Source: Zhengella sedimenti (GTDB lineage Bacteria; Pseudomonadota; Alphaproteobacteria; Rhizobiales; Rhizobiaceae). Taken from it: a DNA stretch of 64,000 nucleotides. Shown piece by piece: positions 1 to 9,284 of this stretch. Position 1 is the stretch's first letter, and every line of letters starts with the position of its first letter. Below the pieces are notes generated by a model. That model saw nothing but the letters and a program-made list of their open reading frames with translations. It did no database searches and was not told the DNA's origin. Both the position numbers and the translations under genes were made by a program. The stretch is from assembly GCF_046506625.1 (NCBI RefSeq), contig NZ_JBKFFP010000003.1, positions 490,257-554,256 of the forward strand, in the 5' to 3' direction.

Positions 1-1374
1 CGGCTTGGCGAGGTGCTGGCCTTTCCGGACGGCGCGCGCGCACTGGTCCTGACCCTCGGCGAGGAAACGCTTCAGGCCGCTTTCCTCGATCCCGCGGCCG
101 GGCTTTCCTCCGGCAGTGCCGCGCGGCGCACGGGGCGCCTCGTGCGTGTGCCTGTCGGCGAGGGGCTTTTCGGCCGGGTCGTCGACCCCCTGGGTCGACC
201 GCTCGACGGCTTAGGACCCGTCACCGCGGCTGAGACCCGGACCGCCGAACGTCCGGCGCCCCGCATCATCGAACGCGACTTCGTGACCGAACCTGTCGAG
301 ACAGGTCTTCTGGTGGTCGATTCGCTCTTCGCCATCGGCCGGGGGCAGCGCGAACTGATCATCGGCGAGCGCGGCACCGGCAAGACCTCGATCGCGGTCG
401 ACACGATACTGAACCAGAAATCGAGCGACATCGTCTCGGTGTATGTCGCGATCGGCCAACGCACGACCGCCGTGCGCCGGGTGATCGAGGCGGTACGCGC
501 CAACGGCGCCTTCGACCGGACGATCTTTGTCGTGGCTCCGGCCACCGCGGAGCCCGGGCTGCGCTGGCTCGCGCCGTTCACCGCGACCACCATGGCTGAA
601 GGGGTACGCGACCGGGGCGGACATGCGCTCATCGTCTATGACGACCTGACCAAGCACGCCGCCGTGCACCGGGAACTTGCCCTGCTCTCGCGTCAGCCGC
701 CTGGGCGCGAGGCCTATCCCGGCGACATCTTCTATCTCCATGCCAGGCTTCTGGAACGGTCGGCGAAGCTGTCGAAGGCGAAAGGCGGCGGGTCGCTCAC
801 CGCGCTTCCCATCGCCGAGATCGAGGCGGGGAACCTCGCCGCCTATATCCCGACCAACCTGATCTCGATTTCCGACGGTCAGCTCGTCACGTCGGCCGCG
901 CTCTTTGCCGCGAACCAGCGCCCGGCGGTGGATATCGGGCTTTCGGTCAGCCGGGTCGGCGGCAAGACACAGGCGGGAGCGCTGAAGGCGGTGGCGGGGC
1001 GGGTCCGCCTCGACTATGCACAATATCTGGAGATGAAGGTGTTTGCCCGCTTCGGCGGTTTTGGCGACAGCGCGATGGCGGCGCAGCTCGCCCGAGGCGA
1101 GCGGATCGGCGCACTTCTGGCACAGGCGCGCTATGCGCCGCTTCCCACCGCGGCGCAGGTGGCGCTGTTCGCCGCGCTGACCGACGGTGCGCTCGATGAC
1201 GTCGCGCCCGAGGACATGGCACGCGTGAAGGCCGCGCTGGTGCCGATCATCAATGCCGACCCGGCGCTGGCTGCGTTCCGGGCGGCACCCGACAGGCTCG
1301 ACGACGCGACGCGCAAGGCGCTCGTGGCCAGCGTCCGCGCCGCAGCGGCCAAGGGCGGAGGGCAGGGAAGGTGA
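1..1374 (+). CDS. atpA: N-type F1Fo ATP synthase alpha subunit (5' end outside window)
   Basis: This is the nucleotide-binding alpha subunit of the F1 head of a membrane ATPase. The open frame runs in from the left edge, so the true start is missing; the GTG at 13 is internal. The P-loop GERGTGKTS lies near nucleotide 364, followed by the alpha-type VAIGQ segment and a normal alpha C-terminal helical domain. The sequence departs from the housekeeping alpha (GERGTGKT rather than GDRQTGKT), and the gene order alpha-gamma with no delta before it and no beta/epsilon after it matches N-ATPase operons, where beta and epsilon come first. N-ATPases are a second, often ion-pumping, F-type enzyme. Its stop overlaps the gamma start as GTGA. 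Alpha identity is secure; the N-type assignment rests on context and divergence. Confidence 0.9.
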   Translation, partial: RLGEVLAFPDGARALVLTLGEETLQAAFLDPAAGLSSGSAARRTGRLVRVPVGEGLFGRVVDPLGRPLDGLGPVTAAETRTAERPAPRIIERDFVTEPVETGLLVVDSLFAIGRGQRELIIGERGTGKTSIAVDTILNQKSSDIVSVYVAIGQRTTAVRRVIEAVRANGAFDRTIFVVAPATAEPGLRWLAPFTATTMAEGVRDRGGHALIVYDDLTKHAAVHRELALLSRQPPGREAYPGDIFYLHARLLERSAKLSKAKGGGSLTALPIAEIEAGNLAAYIPTNLISISDGQLVTSAALFAANQRPAVDIGLSVSRVGGKTQAGALKAVAGRVRLDYAQYLEMKVFARFGGFGDSAMAAQLARGERIGALLAQARYAPLPTAAQVALFAALTDGALDDVAPEDMARVKAALVPIINADPALAAFRAAPDRLDDATRKALVASVRAAAAKGGGQGR

Positions 1375-2210
1375 GCCGGCCGGAGGAGATACAGGAGCGT
1401 ATCGGCAACATCCGCCAGATCGACAGCATCGTCTCGACGCTGCGGGCGATCGCGGCGGCGCACCAGGTCGAGGCGCGCGCACATCTTGACGCCATCCGCG
1501 CGCATGAGGCGGCCGTGGCCGAGGCGCTTTCGGTGGCGCTCGCCGCACTGTCGGAAGTGCCGCAGGACATCCCCGACCCGGGCCCGGGCCTTGCCATCGT
1601 CGTCGGCGGAACCCAGGGGTTCTGCGGTGCCTATGCCGACCGGCTGGCCGAGGCGGCCAGGGCCGAGGCGGACCGTGGCGCGCGGCTGATGGTCGTCGGC
1701 GCGCGCACTGCCGGGGCGCTCGGCTCGGGTCCGCCGCCCGTCTGGACCGGGGACATGGTCGCCCATGCGCGCGAGATCCCCGCCTTTGCCGGACGCCTCG
1801 CCGACGCGCTCCTTGCCGAGGTCCTGCGCAGCCCGGGCCTCGCGGTGCGTATCGTGTTCGCCGATCCGGCAGAGCGGGCGCTGCCGCTCGTCCATCGCCG
1901 GCTCTTTCCGTTCGACTTCACGCGGTTTTCACCTTGGCGGGGTGGCGGTGTCCTGACAACGCTCGCTCCCGCGACACTCGTTGCCGCGCTGGTCGAGGAA
2001 TATGTCTTCACCGAGATCTGCGAGGCTCTGATGCTGGGCTTCGCCGCCGAGAACGCCGCCCGAGTCGCCGCGATGGCCCGGGCCCGGTCGAATGTGCGCG
2101 ATCGGCAGGCCGAGCTCGAAAGCGCGTTCCGGCGCGCCCGGCAGGACCAGATGACCACCGAGGTCATCGAGGTGACCTCTGCCGACACCGGTATCGGGCA
2201 CCGTGGCTGA
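1371..2210 (+). CDS. atpG: N-type F1Fo ATP synthase gamma subunit
   Basis: This is the central-stalk subunit that couples rotation to catalysis in F1. The 279-residue product has the gamma-type N-terminal helix (EEIQERIGNIRQIDSIVSTL) and a matching C-terminal helix rich in Ala/Arg that ends with the QDQMTTEVIEV segment; these two helices form the coiled coil. The GTG start at 1371 overlaps the alpha stop by 4 nt, implying translational coupling. No ATPase gene follows, so this is the last gene of the operon. The central region is divergent from the housekeeping gamma, as is usual for N-ATPases. Confidence 0.87.
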   Translation: MSRPEEIQERIGNIRQIDSIVSTLRAIAAAHQVEARAHLDAIRAHEAAVAEALSVALAALSEVPQDIPDPGPGLAIVVGGTQGFCGAYADRLAEAARAEADRGARLMVVGARTAGALGSGPPPVWTGDMVAHAREIPAFAGRLADALLAEVLRSPGLAVRIVFADPAERALPLVHRRLFPFDFTRFSPWRGGGVLTTLAPATLVAALVEEYVFTEICEALMLGFAAENAARVAAMARARSNVRDRQAELESAFRRARQDQMTTEVIEVTSADTGIGHRG

Positions 2211-2470
2211 AGCTCGTGGCATCCGGCGTGGTGCTGACCTTTTCCCGGCGGTGATGGCAAGGCGATGTCCGCCGTCAAGGACCGGCTTGCCCCTTGGTGC
2301 CCCGGGACGTATTTTTGAAATTGCTTATGTAAGCTTCCATGCACTTCAACGACAGGATCGCGAATGAACGCAGCGTGTGGTGGCCAAGAGCGAAGATACG
2401 GCACGGGAAATGCGGCTGGGTTCGCTATATGCGCTCCGGCCGCGCCACCGGCGGCTGACAGGGGGACGTC

Positions 2471-3445
2471 ATGAAACGGAACGGCGAACCCCGTTCGGGA
2501 AAGCCTGCACCGGCCCATCCGACGCTGCGGCGGCAGCCGCTGCCATGGACCGATCCGAAGCCCGACAGCGAGGATCCCCGATCGTCTGACCTTGTTGCCG
2601 CCATCCTGAAAAGTCCGGAATACCGCGAGGCCGACGCGGATACCGAATATCTGCGGAGTGACGTTACCCGCGGCGTGCGGCTTCAACTGGATTTCCAGAA
2701 AACGGAACATCTTCTCCAGACGCACGGGATCGGGCATTCGATCGTCGTCTTCGGCAGCACGCGGGTGTGCGAGCCGGCGGCCGCCGAGCGCAGCGTCAAA
2801 AAGCTGGAAGCCGAATGCGCCCGGAACCCGGACAATGCGGATCTGGCGCAGAAATTGCGCATCGCACGCCGGGTCGAAGCAAAGAGTCGCTATTACCGGA
2901 TCGCGCAGGATTTCGGCCGGCTGGTCGGAAATGCCGGATTTCCCGCAGGTGAAAGGCTCGTCATCCTGACCGGCGGCGGCCCCGGGCTGATGGAGGCTGC
3001 CAACCGCGGCGCGCATGACGCAGGGGCTCCGACCGTGGGCCTCAACATCACGCTTCCGCATGAACAGTTTCCGAACCCCTATCTGACACCCGGCCTTTGC
3101 TTCCGCTTGCACTATTTCGCGATCCGCAAGCTGCATTTCCTTTTGCGCGCGCGGGCGCTGGTGGTGTTTCCGGGGGGCTATGGCACGCTCGACGAACTGT
3201 TCGAAACACTCACCCTGGTGCAGACGCGCAAGATCGCGCCACTGCCGGTCATCCTCGTCGGAGAGGACTACTGGCGGCGGGTGTTCGACCCCGATTTCCT
3301 TGTCGAGGAAGGGGTGATCGATCCGGAGGACCGCGATCTTTTCTGGTTTGCCGAAACTGCCGAGGAAATCTGGGCCGACATCCTGCGCTGGTATGAGCGT
3401 GCCGGACGGCCATTGCTGGCTGAACGCGAACAGGGGAGGAAATGA
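2471..3445 (+). CDS. TIGR00730 (LOG-like) Rossmann-fold protein
   Basis: The 324-residue protein belongs to the lysine-decarboxylase-like/LOG family, whose characterised members are cytokinin riboside 5'-monophosphate phosphoribohydrolases or other nucleotide hydrolases. The family signature is complete: GGGPGLMEAANRGA and PGGYGTLDELFE, which bind the nucleotide phosphate and supply the catalytic Glu. It carries about 90 extra N-terminal residues with a basic, Pro-rich start, making it longer than the usual 190-220 residues. The ATG is preceded by GGGGGA. It overlaps the next gene as ATGA, so the two are co-translated. A 260-bp gap separates it from the ATPase gene and probably contains its promoter. 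The substrate is unknown. Confidence 0.85.
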   Translation: MKRNGEPRSGKPAPAHPTLRRQPLPWTDPKPDSEDPRSSDLVAAILKSPEYREADADTEYLRSDVTRGVRLQLDFQKTEHLLQTHGIGHSIVVFGSTRVCEPAAAERSVKKLEAECARNPDNADLAQKLRIARRVEAKSRYYRIAQDFGRLVGNAGFPAGERLVILTGGGPGLMEAANRGAHDAGAPTVGLNITLPHEQFPNPYLTPGLCFRLHYFAIRKLHFLLRARALVVFPGGYGTLDELFETLTLVQTRKIAPLPVILVGEDYWRRVFDPDFLVEEGVIDPEDRDLFWFAETAEEIWADILRWYERAGRPLLAEREQGRK

Positions 3446-4818
3446 CCATGCGGCTTTCGTTTCACGGCGCTGCGGGGGGCGTCACTGGTTCATGCCACCT
3501 GCTCGCCGCAAATGGAAAGAGGATCCTTATCGACTGCGGGATGTTCCAGGGGGGGCGGGAACTGCATGAGGAAAACGCCGAATCCTTCGGCTTCGACCCC
3601 GCTTCGATCGACCTGCTGCTTCTGACGCACGCCCATCTCGACCACTGCGGCCGCATTCCGCTTCTGGTCAAGGAGGGGTTCTCGGGAGAAATCATCTGCA
3701 CCGCGGCCACACGCGACCTGACGCGCCTGGTGCTGCTGGATTCGGCACATCTCCACGAAGAGGAGGCGCGGCGGCGGCAGCGGCACGGCGGCGGGCAGGG
3801 TCCGCTTTACGACAGGGTTGATGCCCTCGACAGTCTCGAACAGTTCGGGCGCGTCGCCAGGTACGGAAAGCCGATCGATCTTGGCGAGGGGATTCGTGCC
3901 ACATGGCATGATGCCGGCCATATCCTGGGGTCGGCCAGCATCAGTCTGGACGTGACCGAAGCGGGCCAGACCAAACGCATCCTCTTCTCCGGAGATATCG
4001 GACCGTCCGTCCGCCCGCTGCTCAACGAACCGCAGCCACCCTGCGATGTCGACATCGTGGTGATGGAAAGCACCTATGGTGATCGCGACCACCGGTCGAT
4101 GGAAAGCTCGGTCGTGGAATTTCACGAGGCGGTCCGCGAAACCATTGCGCGCGGCGGCAATGTCGTCATCCCGACCTTCGCTCTGGAGCGCGCGCAGGAA
4201 CTGCTCTACTTCCTGCGCGAGGGGATGACATCGGGCGAACTCCCGAAATATCTGCGGGTGTTCCTGGACTCGCCGATGGCGATCTCGGCGACGCGGATCT
4301 ACCGGCGTCACCCCGAGGACATGAAACCCGAAATCGCCGCCCGTCTCGGACAACGGACGGATCCCCTGGACCTTCCCGAACTCGAATTCGTGGAGGAGGC
4401 TTCGGAGTCCATCGCGCTGAACACGATCCGCTCGGGCGGGGTGTTCATGGCGGGGTCGGGCATGTGCACCGGCGGAAGGGTGCGGCACCATCTGCGGCAC
4501 AATCTGGGCCATGAGGATTGCAGCGTCATCTTCGTGGGGTTCGCCGCCGAGGGCACGCTGGCGCGGATCATCATCGACGGGGCGCGGTCGGTGAAGCTTT
4601 TCGGGAGCGAGATACCGGTGCGGGCCCGGATCCACACGATCAACGGCTTCTCCGCCCATGCCGGCCGGTCCGACCTGATCGCCTGGCACAAACGCACCGG
4701 CAACCCGGCCAGGACATTTCTGGTCCATGGCGAGGAGGCGGGACGCAAAGCGCTGTCGGAGGGACTGGGCAACAAGGGGATAGAAATGCCGGTTCTGCAT
4801 CAGCATTACGATCTCTGA
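3442..4818 (+). CDS. MBL-fold beta-CASP RNA-processing-type hydrolase
   Basis: This 458-residue protein is a metallo-beta-lactamase-fold hydrolase with beta-CASP and RNA-specificity regions, related to CPSF73/RNase J-type nucleases. Visible motifs in order are the HAHLDH zinc signature (about residue 62), HDAGHILGSA, FSGDIGP, ESTYGDR, and the C-terminal GFSAHAG and LVHGEE elements, so the full metal site is present. It overlaps the LOG-like gene by 4 nt (ATGA). A second in-frame ATG at 3448 is also possible. Cytoplasmic location is expected, as there is no signal peptide. Whether it acts on RNA is inferred from the family only. Confidence 0.88.
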   Translation: MTMRLSFHGAAGGVTGSCHLLAANGKRILIDCGMFQGGRELHEENAESFGFDPASIDLLLLTHAHLDHCGRIPLLVKEGFSGEIICTAATRDLTRLVLLDSAHLHEEEARRRQRHGGGQGPLYDRVDALDSLEQFGRVARYGKPIDLGEGIRATWHDAGHILGSASISLDVTEAGQTKRILFSGDIGPSVRPLLNEPQPPCDVDIVVMESTYGDRDHRSMESSVVEFHEAVRETIARGGNVVIPTFALERAQELLYFLREGMTSGELPKYLRVFLDSPMAISATRIYRRHPEDMKPEIAARLGQRTDPLDLPELEFVEEASESIALNTIRSGGVFMAGSGMCTGGRVRHHLRHNLGHEDCSVIFVGFAAEGTLARIIIDGARSVKLFGSEIPVRARIHTINGFSAHAGRSDLIAWHKRTGNPARTFLVHGEEAGRKALSEGLGNKGIEMPVLHQHYDL

Positions 4819-4819
4819 T

Positions 4820-4848
4820 CCGGGCGGACGGCCGCCAGTTCCGCCCGG
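4820..4848 (+). terminator. Inverted repeat directly after the beta-CASP gene
   Basis: The arms CCGGGCGG and CCGCCCGG (8 bp) flank a 13-nt loop beginning one base after the TGA stop. No T-tract follows, so it may be a stabilising 3' hairpin or a Rho-dependent end rather than an intrinsic terminator. Confidence 0.35.
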
Positions 4849-5045
4849 TCGCGGCGCCGGCGCCTCCGAGCGGGGGAATGACATGCCTGAAGCGAGAATT
4901 GGCCGGCGGACTTGTTCTCGATCAAGGTGAGGCGCGGGTGCGGCGGATATGCAGGATCCGTGGCGATTTCAGGGGCGGGACCAGGCCGCTGTCCGTCACT
5001 TTTGGCGCGTCGGCTTTCGATCCATGGTCCTCCGGAGTTCGGCAG

Positions 5046-6878
5046 ATGACGAAATCATCCAGCAAAGCATCGACGGACGCATCAGGCCGGTCCCTTCCGG
5101 TGGTCCTGCCAACGCCCGCCAGCGTCGCGCAGCCACCGGCGCCGCGCCGGGAACAGGGTCCGCAACATCCGCACCAGAACCTCGACCGGGCGGCGCGGGC
5201 GGCGGTTGCGCGGCTGAGTGCGGGGCTCTCGCCGCATTCCTTCATCGAAGCCTGGGCCGACTGGGCCCAGCACATGAGCCAGGCTCCGGGCCGGCAGCTG
5301 GAACTGATCGAACGCGCGCAGCGCAACGCCCTTGCGCTGATGTCGCATCGCTTTGACACGAAGGGCGACAAGGCGCCGCCCTTCGCACCCAAGCCATTCG
5401 ATCACCGCTTCCGTCATTCGGGCTGGCAGAAGCCGCCCTTCAGCCTTTGGCAGCAATCCTTTCTCGCCGCCCAGGACTGGTGGGACCATGCCACCGACCA
5501 TCTGCGCGGCCTGCGGCCCGAAAACGCGGACCGGACCCGTTTCATGGCCCGCCAGGCGCTCGATATCATGTCGCCGTCCAATTTCCCGGCACTCAACCCC
5601 GAGATCGTCGAGACCACCCTCGAATCCGGGGGGCGCAACCTTGCCGAGGGAGCCGCCAATTTCGTCCATGATGCAATCAAGACCGTCATGCAATCCCGCG
5701 ACCCGGCTCCCGAGGGATACCGGATCGGCGAGGACCTGGCCTGCACGCCGGGGCAGGTGGTGTTCCGCAACGACCTGTTCGAGTTGATCCAGTATTCGCC
5801 TCGGACAGCCGAGGTCCGAGCAGAACCGATCCTGATCGTGCCGGCCTGGATCATGAAATACTACATCCTCGACCTGTCGCCACAGAACTCCATGGTGAAC
5901 TACCTGGTCGGGCAGGGGTTCACGGTTTTCGCGATCTCCTGGTGCAATCCCACCGCCGGACAGTGCGACCTCTCGCTGGAGGATTACCGCAAGGTTGGCG
6001 TGATGGCGGCGCTCGACGCCGTAAACGCCATCGTCCCGGACCGCAAGGTTCATGCCGTCGGCTACTGCCTCGGCGGAACGATCCTGGCGATCACGGCCGC
6101 CACGATGGCGCGGGATCGCGACGACCGGCTGGCGTCGATCACGCTGATGGCGGCGCAGGTGGATTTCGCAGAGGCGGGCGAACTGCTGCTCTTCGTCGAT
6201 GAAAGCCAGGTGGCCTTCCTCGAGGACATGATGTGGGATCAGGGCTATCTCGACCGGCCGCAGATGGCGCGCACGTTCTCCGCGATCCGGTCGGAGGACC
6301 TGATCTGGTCGCGGGCCGTGCAGCGCTACTGGCTCGGGCAGGACGATGCGCCCACGGACATGGGCGTGTGGCTGGCTGACACGACGCGCATGCCAGCGCG
6401 GATGCATTCGCAATATCTGCGCGGCCTGTTCCTCGAAAACCGGCTGACCGCCGGCCGCTTTTCCGTGGAGGGCCGGGTGATCGCATTGAAGGATATCTCG
6501 GCGCCGCTCTTCGTCGTTGCCACGGAGACCGATCACATCGCGCCATGGCGCTCGGTCTACAAGACGCAACTCTTCACCGATTGCGACCTGACCTTCGCGC
6601 TGACCAGCGGCGGGCACAACAGCGGGATCGTCAACGAACCGGGCAATCCGCGCAGCCGCTACCGGGTCTCGCACCGGCCACAGGGCGCGCTTTATGTCGG
6701 ACCGGACGACTGGCTCGCGCGAAATCCCGACCGGCCGGGTTCCTGGTGGCCGGAGTGGCGCGACTGGCTTGCAGATCGCAGCAGCGCCATGGTCATGGCC
6801 CGCCGGCGCCTTGGCGCATCCGAACGCGGTTATCCTCCGCTCGAGGCGGCACCGGGGTCCTATGTGCACCAGACGTGA
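5046..6878 (+). CDS. phaC: Class I poly(3-hydroxyalkanoate) synthase
   Basis: This enzyme polymerises (R)-3-hydroxyacyl-CoA into PHA granules. The alpha/beta-hydrolase core shows the lipase-like box GYCLGG with catalytic Cys341, followed by Asp496 (VATETDHIAP) and His524 (SGGHNSGIVN), the full PhaC triad. At 610 residues it fits class I (PhaC alone, no PhaE). The frame is open from 4518, and an in-frame ATG exists at 4878. I chose 5046 because a CGGAG motif lies about 8 nt upstream and the resulting length is normal; the first 60 residues are a Pro/Ala-rich, low-complexity leader. No phaA/phaB/phasin genes are adjacent. Confidence 0.93.
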   Translation: MTKSSSKASTDASGRSLPVVLPTPASVAQPPAPRREQGPQHPHQNLDRAARAAVARLSAGLSPHSFIEAWADWAQHMSQAPGRQLELIERAQRNALALMSHRFDTKGDKAPPFAPKPFDHRFRHSGWQKPPFSLWQQSFLAAQDWWDHATDHLRGLRPENADRTRFMARQALDIMSPSNFPALNPEIVETTLESGGRNLAEGAANFVHDAIKTVMQSRDPAPEGYRIGEDLACTPGQVVFRNDLFELIQYSPRTAEVRAEPILIVPAWIMKYYILDLSPQNSMVNYLVGQGFTVFAISWCNPTAGQCDLSLEDYRKVGVMAALDAVNAIVPDRKVHAVGYCLGGTILAITAATMARDRDDRLASITLMAAQVDFAEAGELLLFVDESQVAFLEDMMWDQGYLDRPQMARTFSAIRSEDLIWSRAVQRYWLGQDDAPTDMGVWLADTTRMPARMHSQYLRGLFLENRLTAGRFSVEGRVIALKDISAPLFVVATETDHIAPWRSVYKTQLFTDCDLTFALTSGGHNSGIVNEPGNPRSRYRVSHRPQGALYVGPDDWLARNPDRPGSWWPEWRDWLADRSSAMVMARRRLGASERGYPPLEAAPGSYVHQT

Positions 6879-6941
6879 GCGTGGCGCCCGCCGTCACGCC
6901 GGAGCCGGTCGGCGCCCGACCGGGCTGGCGGGGCGAGGGAC

Positions 6942-8213
6942 ATGAAACCGGCTGACCCGGGTGCGCCGGCTGCACCCTCTTGGCGGCGCCTGCCGCCGGG
7001 CATCTGGGCGCTCGGATTCGTGTCGCTCCTGATGGATGTCTCATCCGAGATGATCCACGCGCTGCTGCCGGTCTATCTGGTGGTGGGGCTCGGGGCGACG
7101 GCGCTGACCGTCGGCATCATCGAGGGGATCGCGGAAGCAACGGCCGCGATCACCAAGGTTTTCTCCGGGGCGCTGAGCGACCGGATCGGCCGGCGAAAGG
7201 AACTGGCGGCGCTGGGCTACGGTCTCGCGGCGATCACGAAGCCGGTCTTTCCCCTGGCGCCGACGGTGGGCTGGCTGGTCGCCGCACGCTTCATCGACCG
7301 GGTGGGCAAGGGGATCCGGGGCGCGCCGCGCGATGCGTTGGTGGCCGACATCGCTCCGCCCGAATTGCGTGGCGCGGCCTTCGGGTTGCGCCAGTCGCTC
7401 GACACGGCCGGCGCCTTTTTCGGACCGCTGATGGCCATCGCGCTGATGTGGCTGTTCGCGGAAGATTTCGCGGCGGTCTTCTGGGTGGCGGTGATTCCTG
7501 CCCTTGCTTCGCTGGCCCTGATCCTGTTCGTCGTCCGTGAGCCGGCGCGGCCCGAAGGCCTGCGCAAGGTCGCGAACCCGCTCAGCCGGCACGAACTGGC
7601 CGGTCTCGGGGCGATCTACTGGTGGGTCGTCGCGGTCGCGGCGGTGTTCACGCTGGCGCGGTTCAGCGAGGCCTTCCTGATCCTGCGGGCCGAGGGAACG
7701 GGGCTGACGCTGGTATTCGTGCCGCTGGTTCTGGTCGTGCTCAACATCGCCTATGCGCTGTCAGCCTATCCGGTCGGCGCGCTGTCCGACAGCATGAACC
7801 GGACCGGGCTGCTCTTCGCCGGTCTCGTGCTGCTCGTTGCCGCAGACCTCGTTCTGGCCTTCGCGCCCGGTCTCTGGGGCGTCATGGCCGGCGTGGTGCT
7901 CTGGGGCCTGCACATGGGGTTCACCCAGGGCATATTCGCCACGCTGGTGGCCGACATCGCTCCGCCGGAGTTGCGAGGCACGGCCTATGGCATGTTCAAT
8001 CTGGTGACGGGTGTCGCGCTGCTGGCAGCCAGCGTCATCGCCGGGCTGCTATGGGACGCCCTTGGTCCGCAGTGGACCTTCCTTGCCGGTGCGTTTTTCG
8101 CACTCCTGACCGTCGCCGGACTGATGCCGCTGCATGGACGTCCGGTCGGACGAGACAAGACAGGGGACGCAGGCAGGCCGCGGGATGAAAACCGGGCCTC
8201 GCGGCCTCGATGA
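6942..8213 (+). CDS. MFS transporter
   Basis: This 423-residue integral membrane protein has about 12 hydrophobic segments in two halves. Each half carries an MFS loop: SGALSDRIGRRKELAALGYG between TM2 and TM3, and YPVGALSDSMNRTG in the second half. A near-duplicated ADIAPPELRG(A/T)A(F/Y)G segment occurs in both halves, a clear trace of internal duplication. The sequence type (MDVSSEMIHALLPVY start, RxGKGIRGAPRDAL) resembles a broad group of uncharacterised MFS proteins. A GAGGGA ribosome site sits just before the ATG. It follows phaC by 63 nt and may share its transcript. The substrate is unknown. Confidence 0.85.
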   Translation: MKPADPGAPAAPSWRRLPPGIWALGFVSLLMDVSSEMIHALLPVYLVVGLGATALTVGIIEGIAEATAAITKVFSGALSDRIGRRKELAALGYGLAAITKPVFPLAPTVGWLVAARFIDRVGKGIRGAPRDALVADIAPPELRGAAFGLRQSLDTAGAFFGPLMAIALMWLFAEDFAAVFWVAVIPALASLALILFVVREPARPEGLRKVANPLSRHELAGLGAIYWWVVAVAAVFTLARFSEAFLILRAEGTGLTLVFVPLVLVVLNIAYALSAYPVGALSDSMNRTGLLFAGLVLLVAADLVLAFAPGLWGVMAGVVLWGLHMGFTQGIFATLVADIAPPELRGTAYGMFNLVTGVALLAASVIAGLLWDALGPQWTFLAGAFFALLTVAGLMPLHGRPVGRDKTGDAGRPRDENRASRPR

Positions 8214-8299
8214 TCCGGCCGGAGCCTTCCGCCTGATGGCGCCGCAATGTACCGGTGTGGCGCTTTCGGAGCGGGTCTGGAGCGCCGCGCGGCGCTTGT

Positions 8300-9061
8300 T
8301 CAGGGGGCCAGGCGCGCCGAGATCGCCCGTCCAAGCCGGAAAAGCAGCCCGGGCTTCCACAATTCCATACTCTCCTGGTCATCTGCCGGACCGGCAATCC
8401 AGGGACGTTCAGGATCAAACCTGTCGTCGTCTGCAATCCAACGGCGGTTCACCGGTCCTATCCGGCGAAGAAGGCGCATGGGACCGGCGGACAGCCGGAA
8501 CATTCGCGCCGCAAGGCCGGCATGGTTGGTTCGCCGGGCATGCGGCATGTCGGCGCCGGGCGGCGTGCATCCGAGGAAGGCGCAAAGCTCGTTCCATCCT
8601 TGCCCTGACTCCCAATCCACGACAAGCAGGTCGGAAGGCCTGTCGCGAAACCACTCGATGACCGAGGCGTTGTGCCGGCGGTACCAGGCGCGATGCTCGC
8701 CTTCAAAGCCGGCGGGCGCAGCCAGACCCATCAGGAACCGGCGTGCCGGATCCGGCCAGAATCCGTTGTAGGACACCATGGACCGGATCCACTTGTCCTC
8801 GTTGCGAACGGTCAGGATGAACTTCGAGCCGGGGCACGCCTGATCGACCACCCTGTAGAGAACCGTCCAGGGAAGGTCCTCGAAGGCATCATGCGCGTCG
8901 ATCTCGGCCATCAGGGCTTTGAGGTCGCGCTTCTGGAGGCAATGGAAGAGGCGATAGACCGGCCAGCTGGATGTCCGGTATCCCAGCAGGTTGAGCATGG
9001 TCGCTGCCGTCGTGGTGCCGGTCTTCGGCGCACCGACAACAAATACCTTGGTTCTTTTCAT
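8300..9061 (-). CDS. Sulfotransferase-family protein
   Basis: The 253-residue product looks like a PAPS-dependent sulfotransferase. Its N-terminus reads KVFVVGAPKTGTTT, the 5'-phosphosulfate-binding loop, and the 3'-phosphate site is represented by TVRNEDKWIRSMVSYNG near residue 95. Because the 5' loop must lie at the N-terminus, I start at the ATG at 9061 rather than at upstream in-frame codons. No signal peptide is present, so it acts in the cytoplasm. It is divergent from the phosphoethanolamine-transferase-like gene and marks the left edge of the surface-lipid region; a sulfated sugar or lipid is a reasonable product, but the acceptor cannot be read from sequence. Confidence 0.8.
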   Translation of the reverse strand: MKRTKVFVVGAPKTGTTTAATMLNLLGYRTSSWPVYRLFHCLQKRDLKALMAEIDAHDAFEDLPWTVLYRVVDQACPGSKFILTVRNEDKWIRSMVSYNGFWPDPARRFLMGLAAPAGFEGEHRAWYRRHNASVIEWFRDRPSDLLVVDWESGQGWNELCAFLGCTPPGADMPHARRTNHAGLAARMFRLSAGPMRLLRRIGPVNRRWIADDDRFDPERPWIAGPADDQESMELWKPGLLFRLGRAISARLAP

Positions 9062-9284
9062 CACCGGTTTCCATTCAGGCGGGGAAGACCGAAGCAGGGC
9101 TGACCTCGGCGTTCCCGGCTTGCCAAGCGCGTGAACGGGCGATGTCCAGCGCCACCAGCATGGGGACGCGCGCTGGCGCATGTCAATGACCAGGGGTGAC
9201 GGCCGGTCCGGGTGACGGGCGCTCTTGAAGTCGTTCCGGCTTTTCGGTTTATTGGCCCGGTCATCAGCGGGAGGCTTGGCGTCA

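Noticed and set aside
2377..2589. 70-codon frame upstream of and overlapping the LOG-like gene
   Set aside because: It overlaps the real start by 119 nt in another frame and has no ribosome site or family resemblance.
3490..4884. 464-codon - frame opposite the beta-CASP protein
   Set aside because: The + strand has all MBL/beta-CASP motifs; the - product has no recognisable feature.
5082..6869. 595-codon open frame on the - strand opposite phaC
   Set aside because: The + strand encodes a PHA synthase with its full catalytic triad; the antisense frame is open only because of codon bias.
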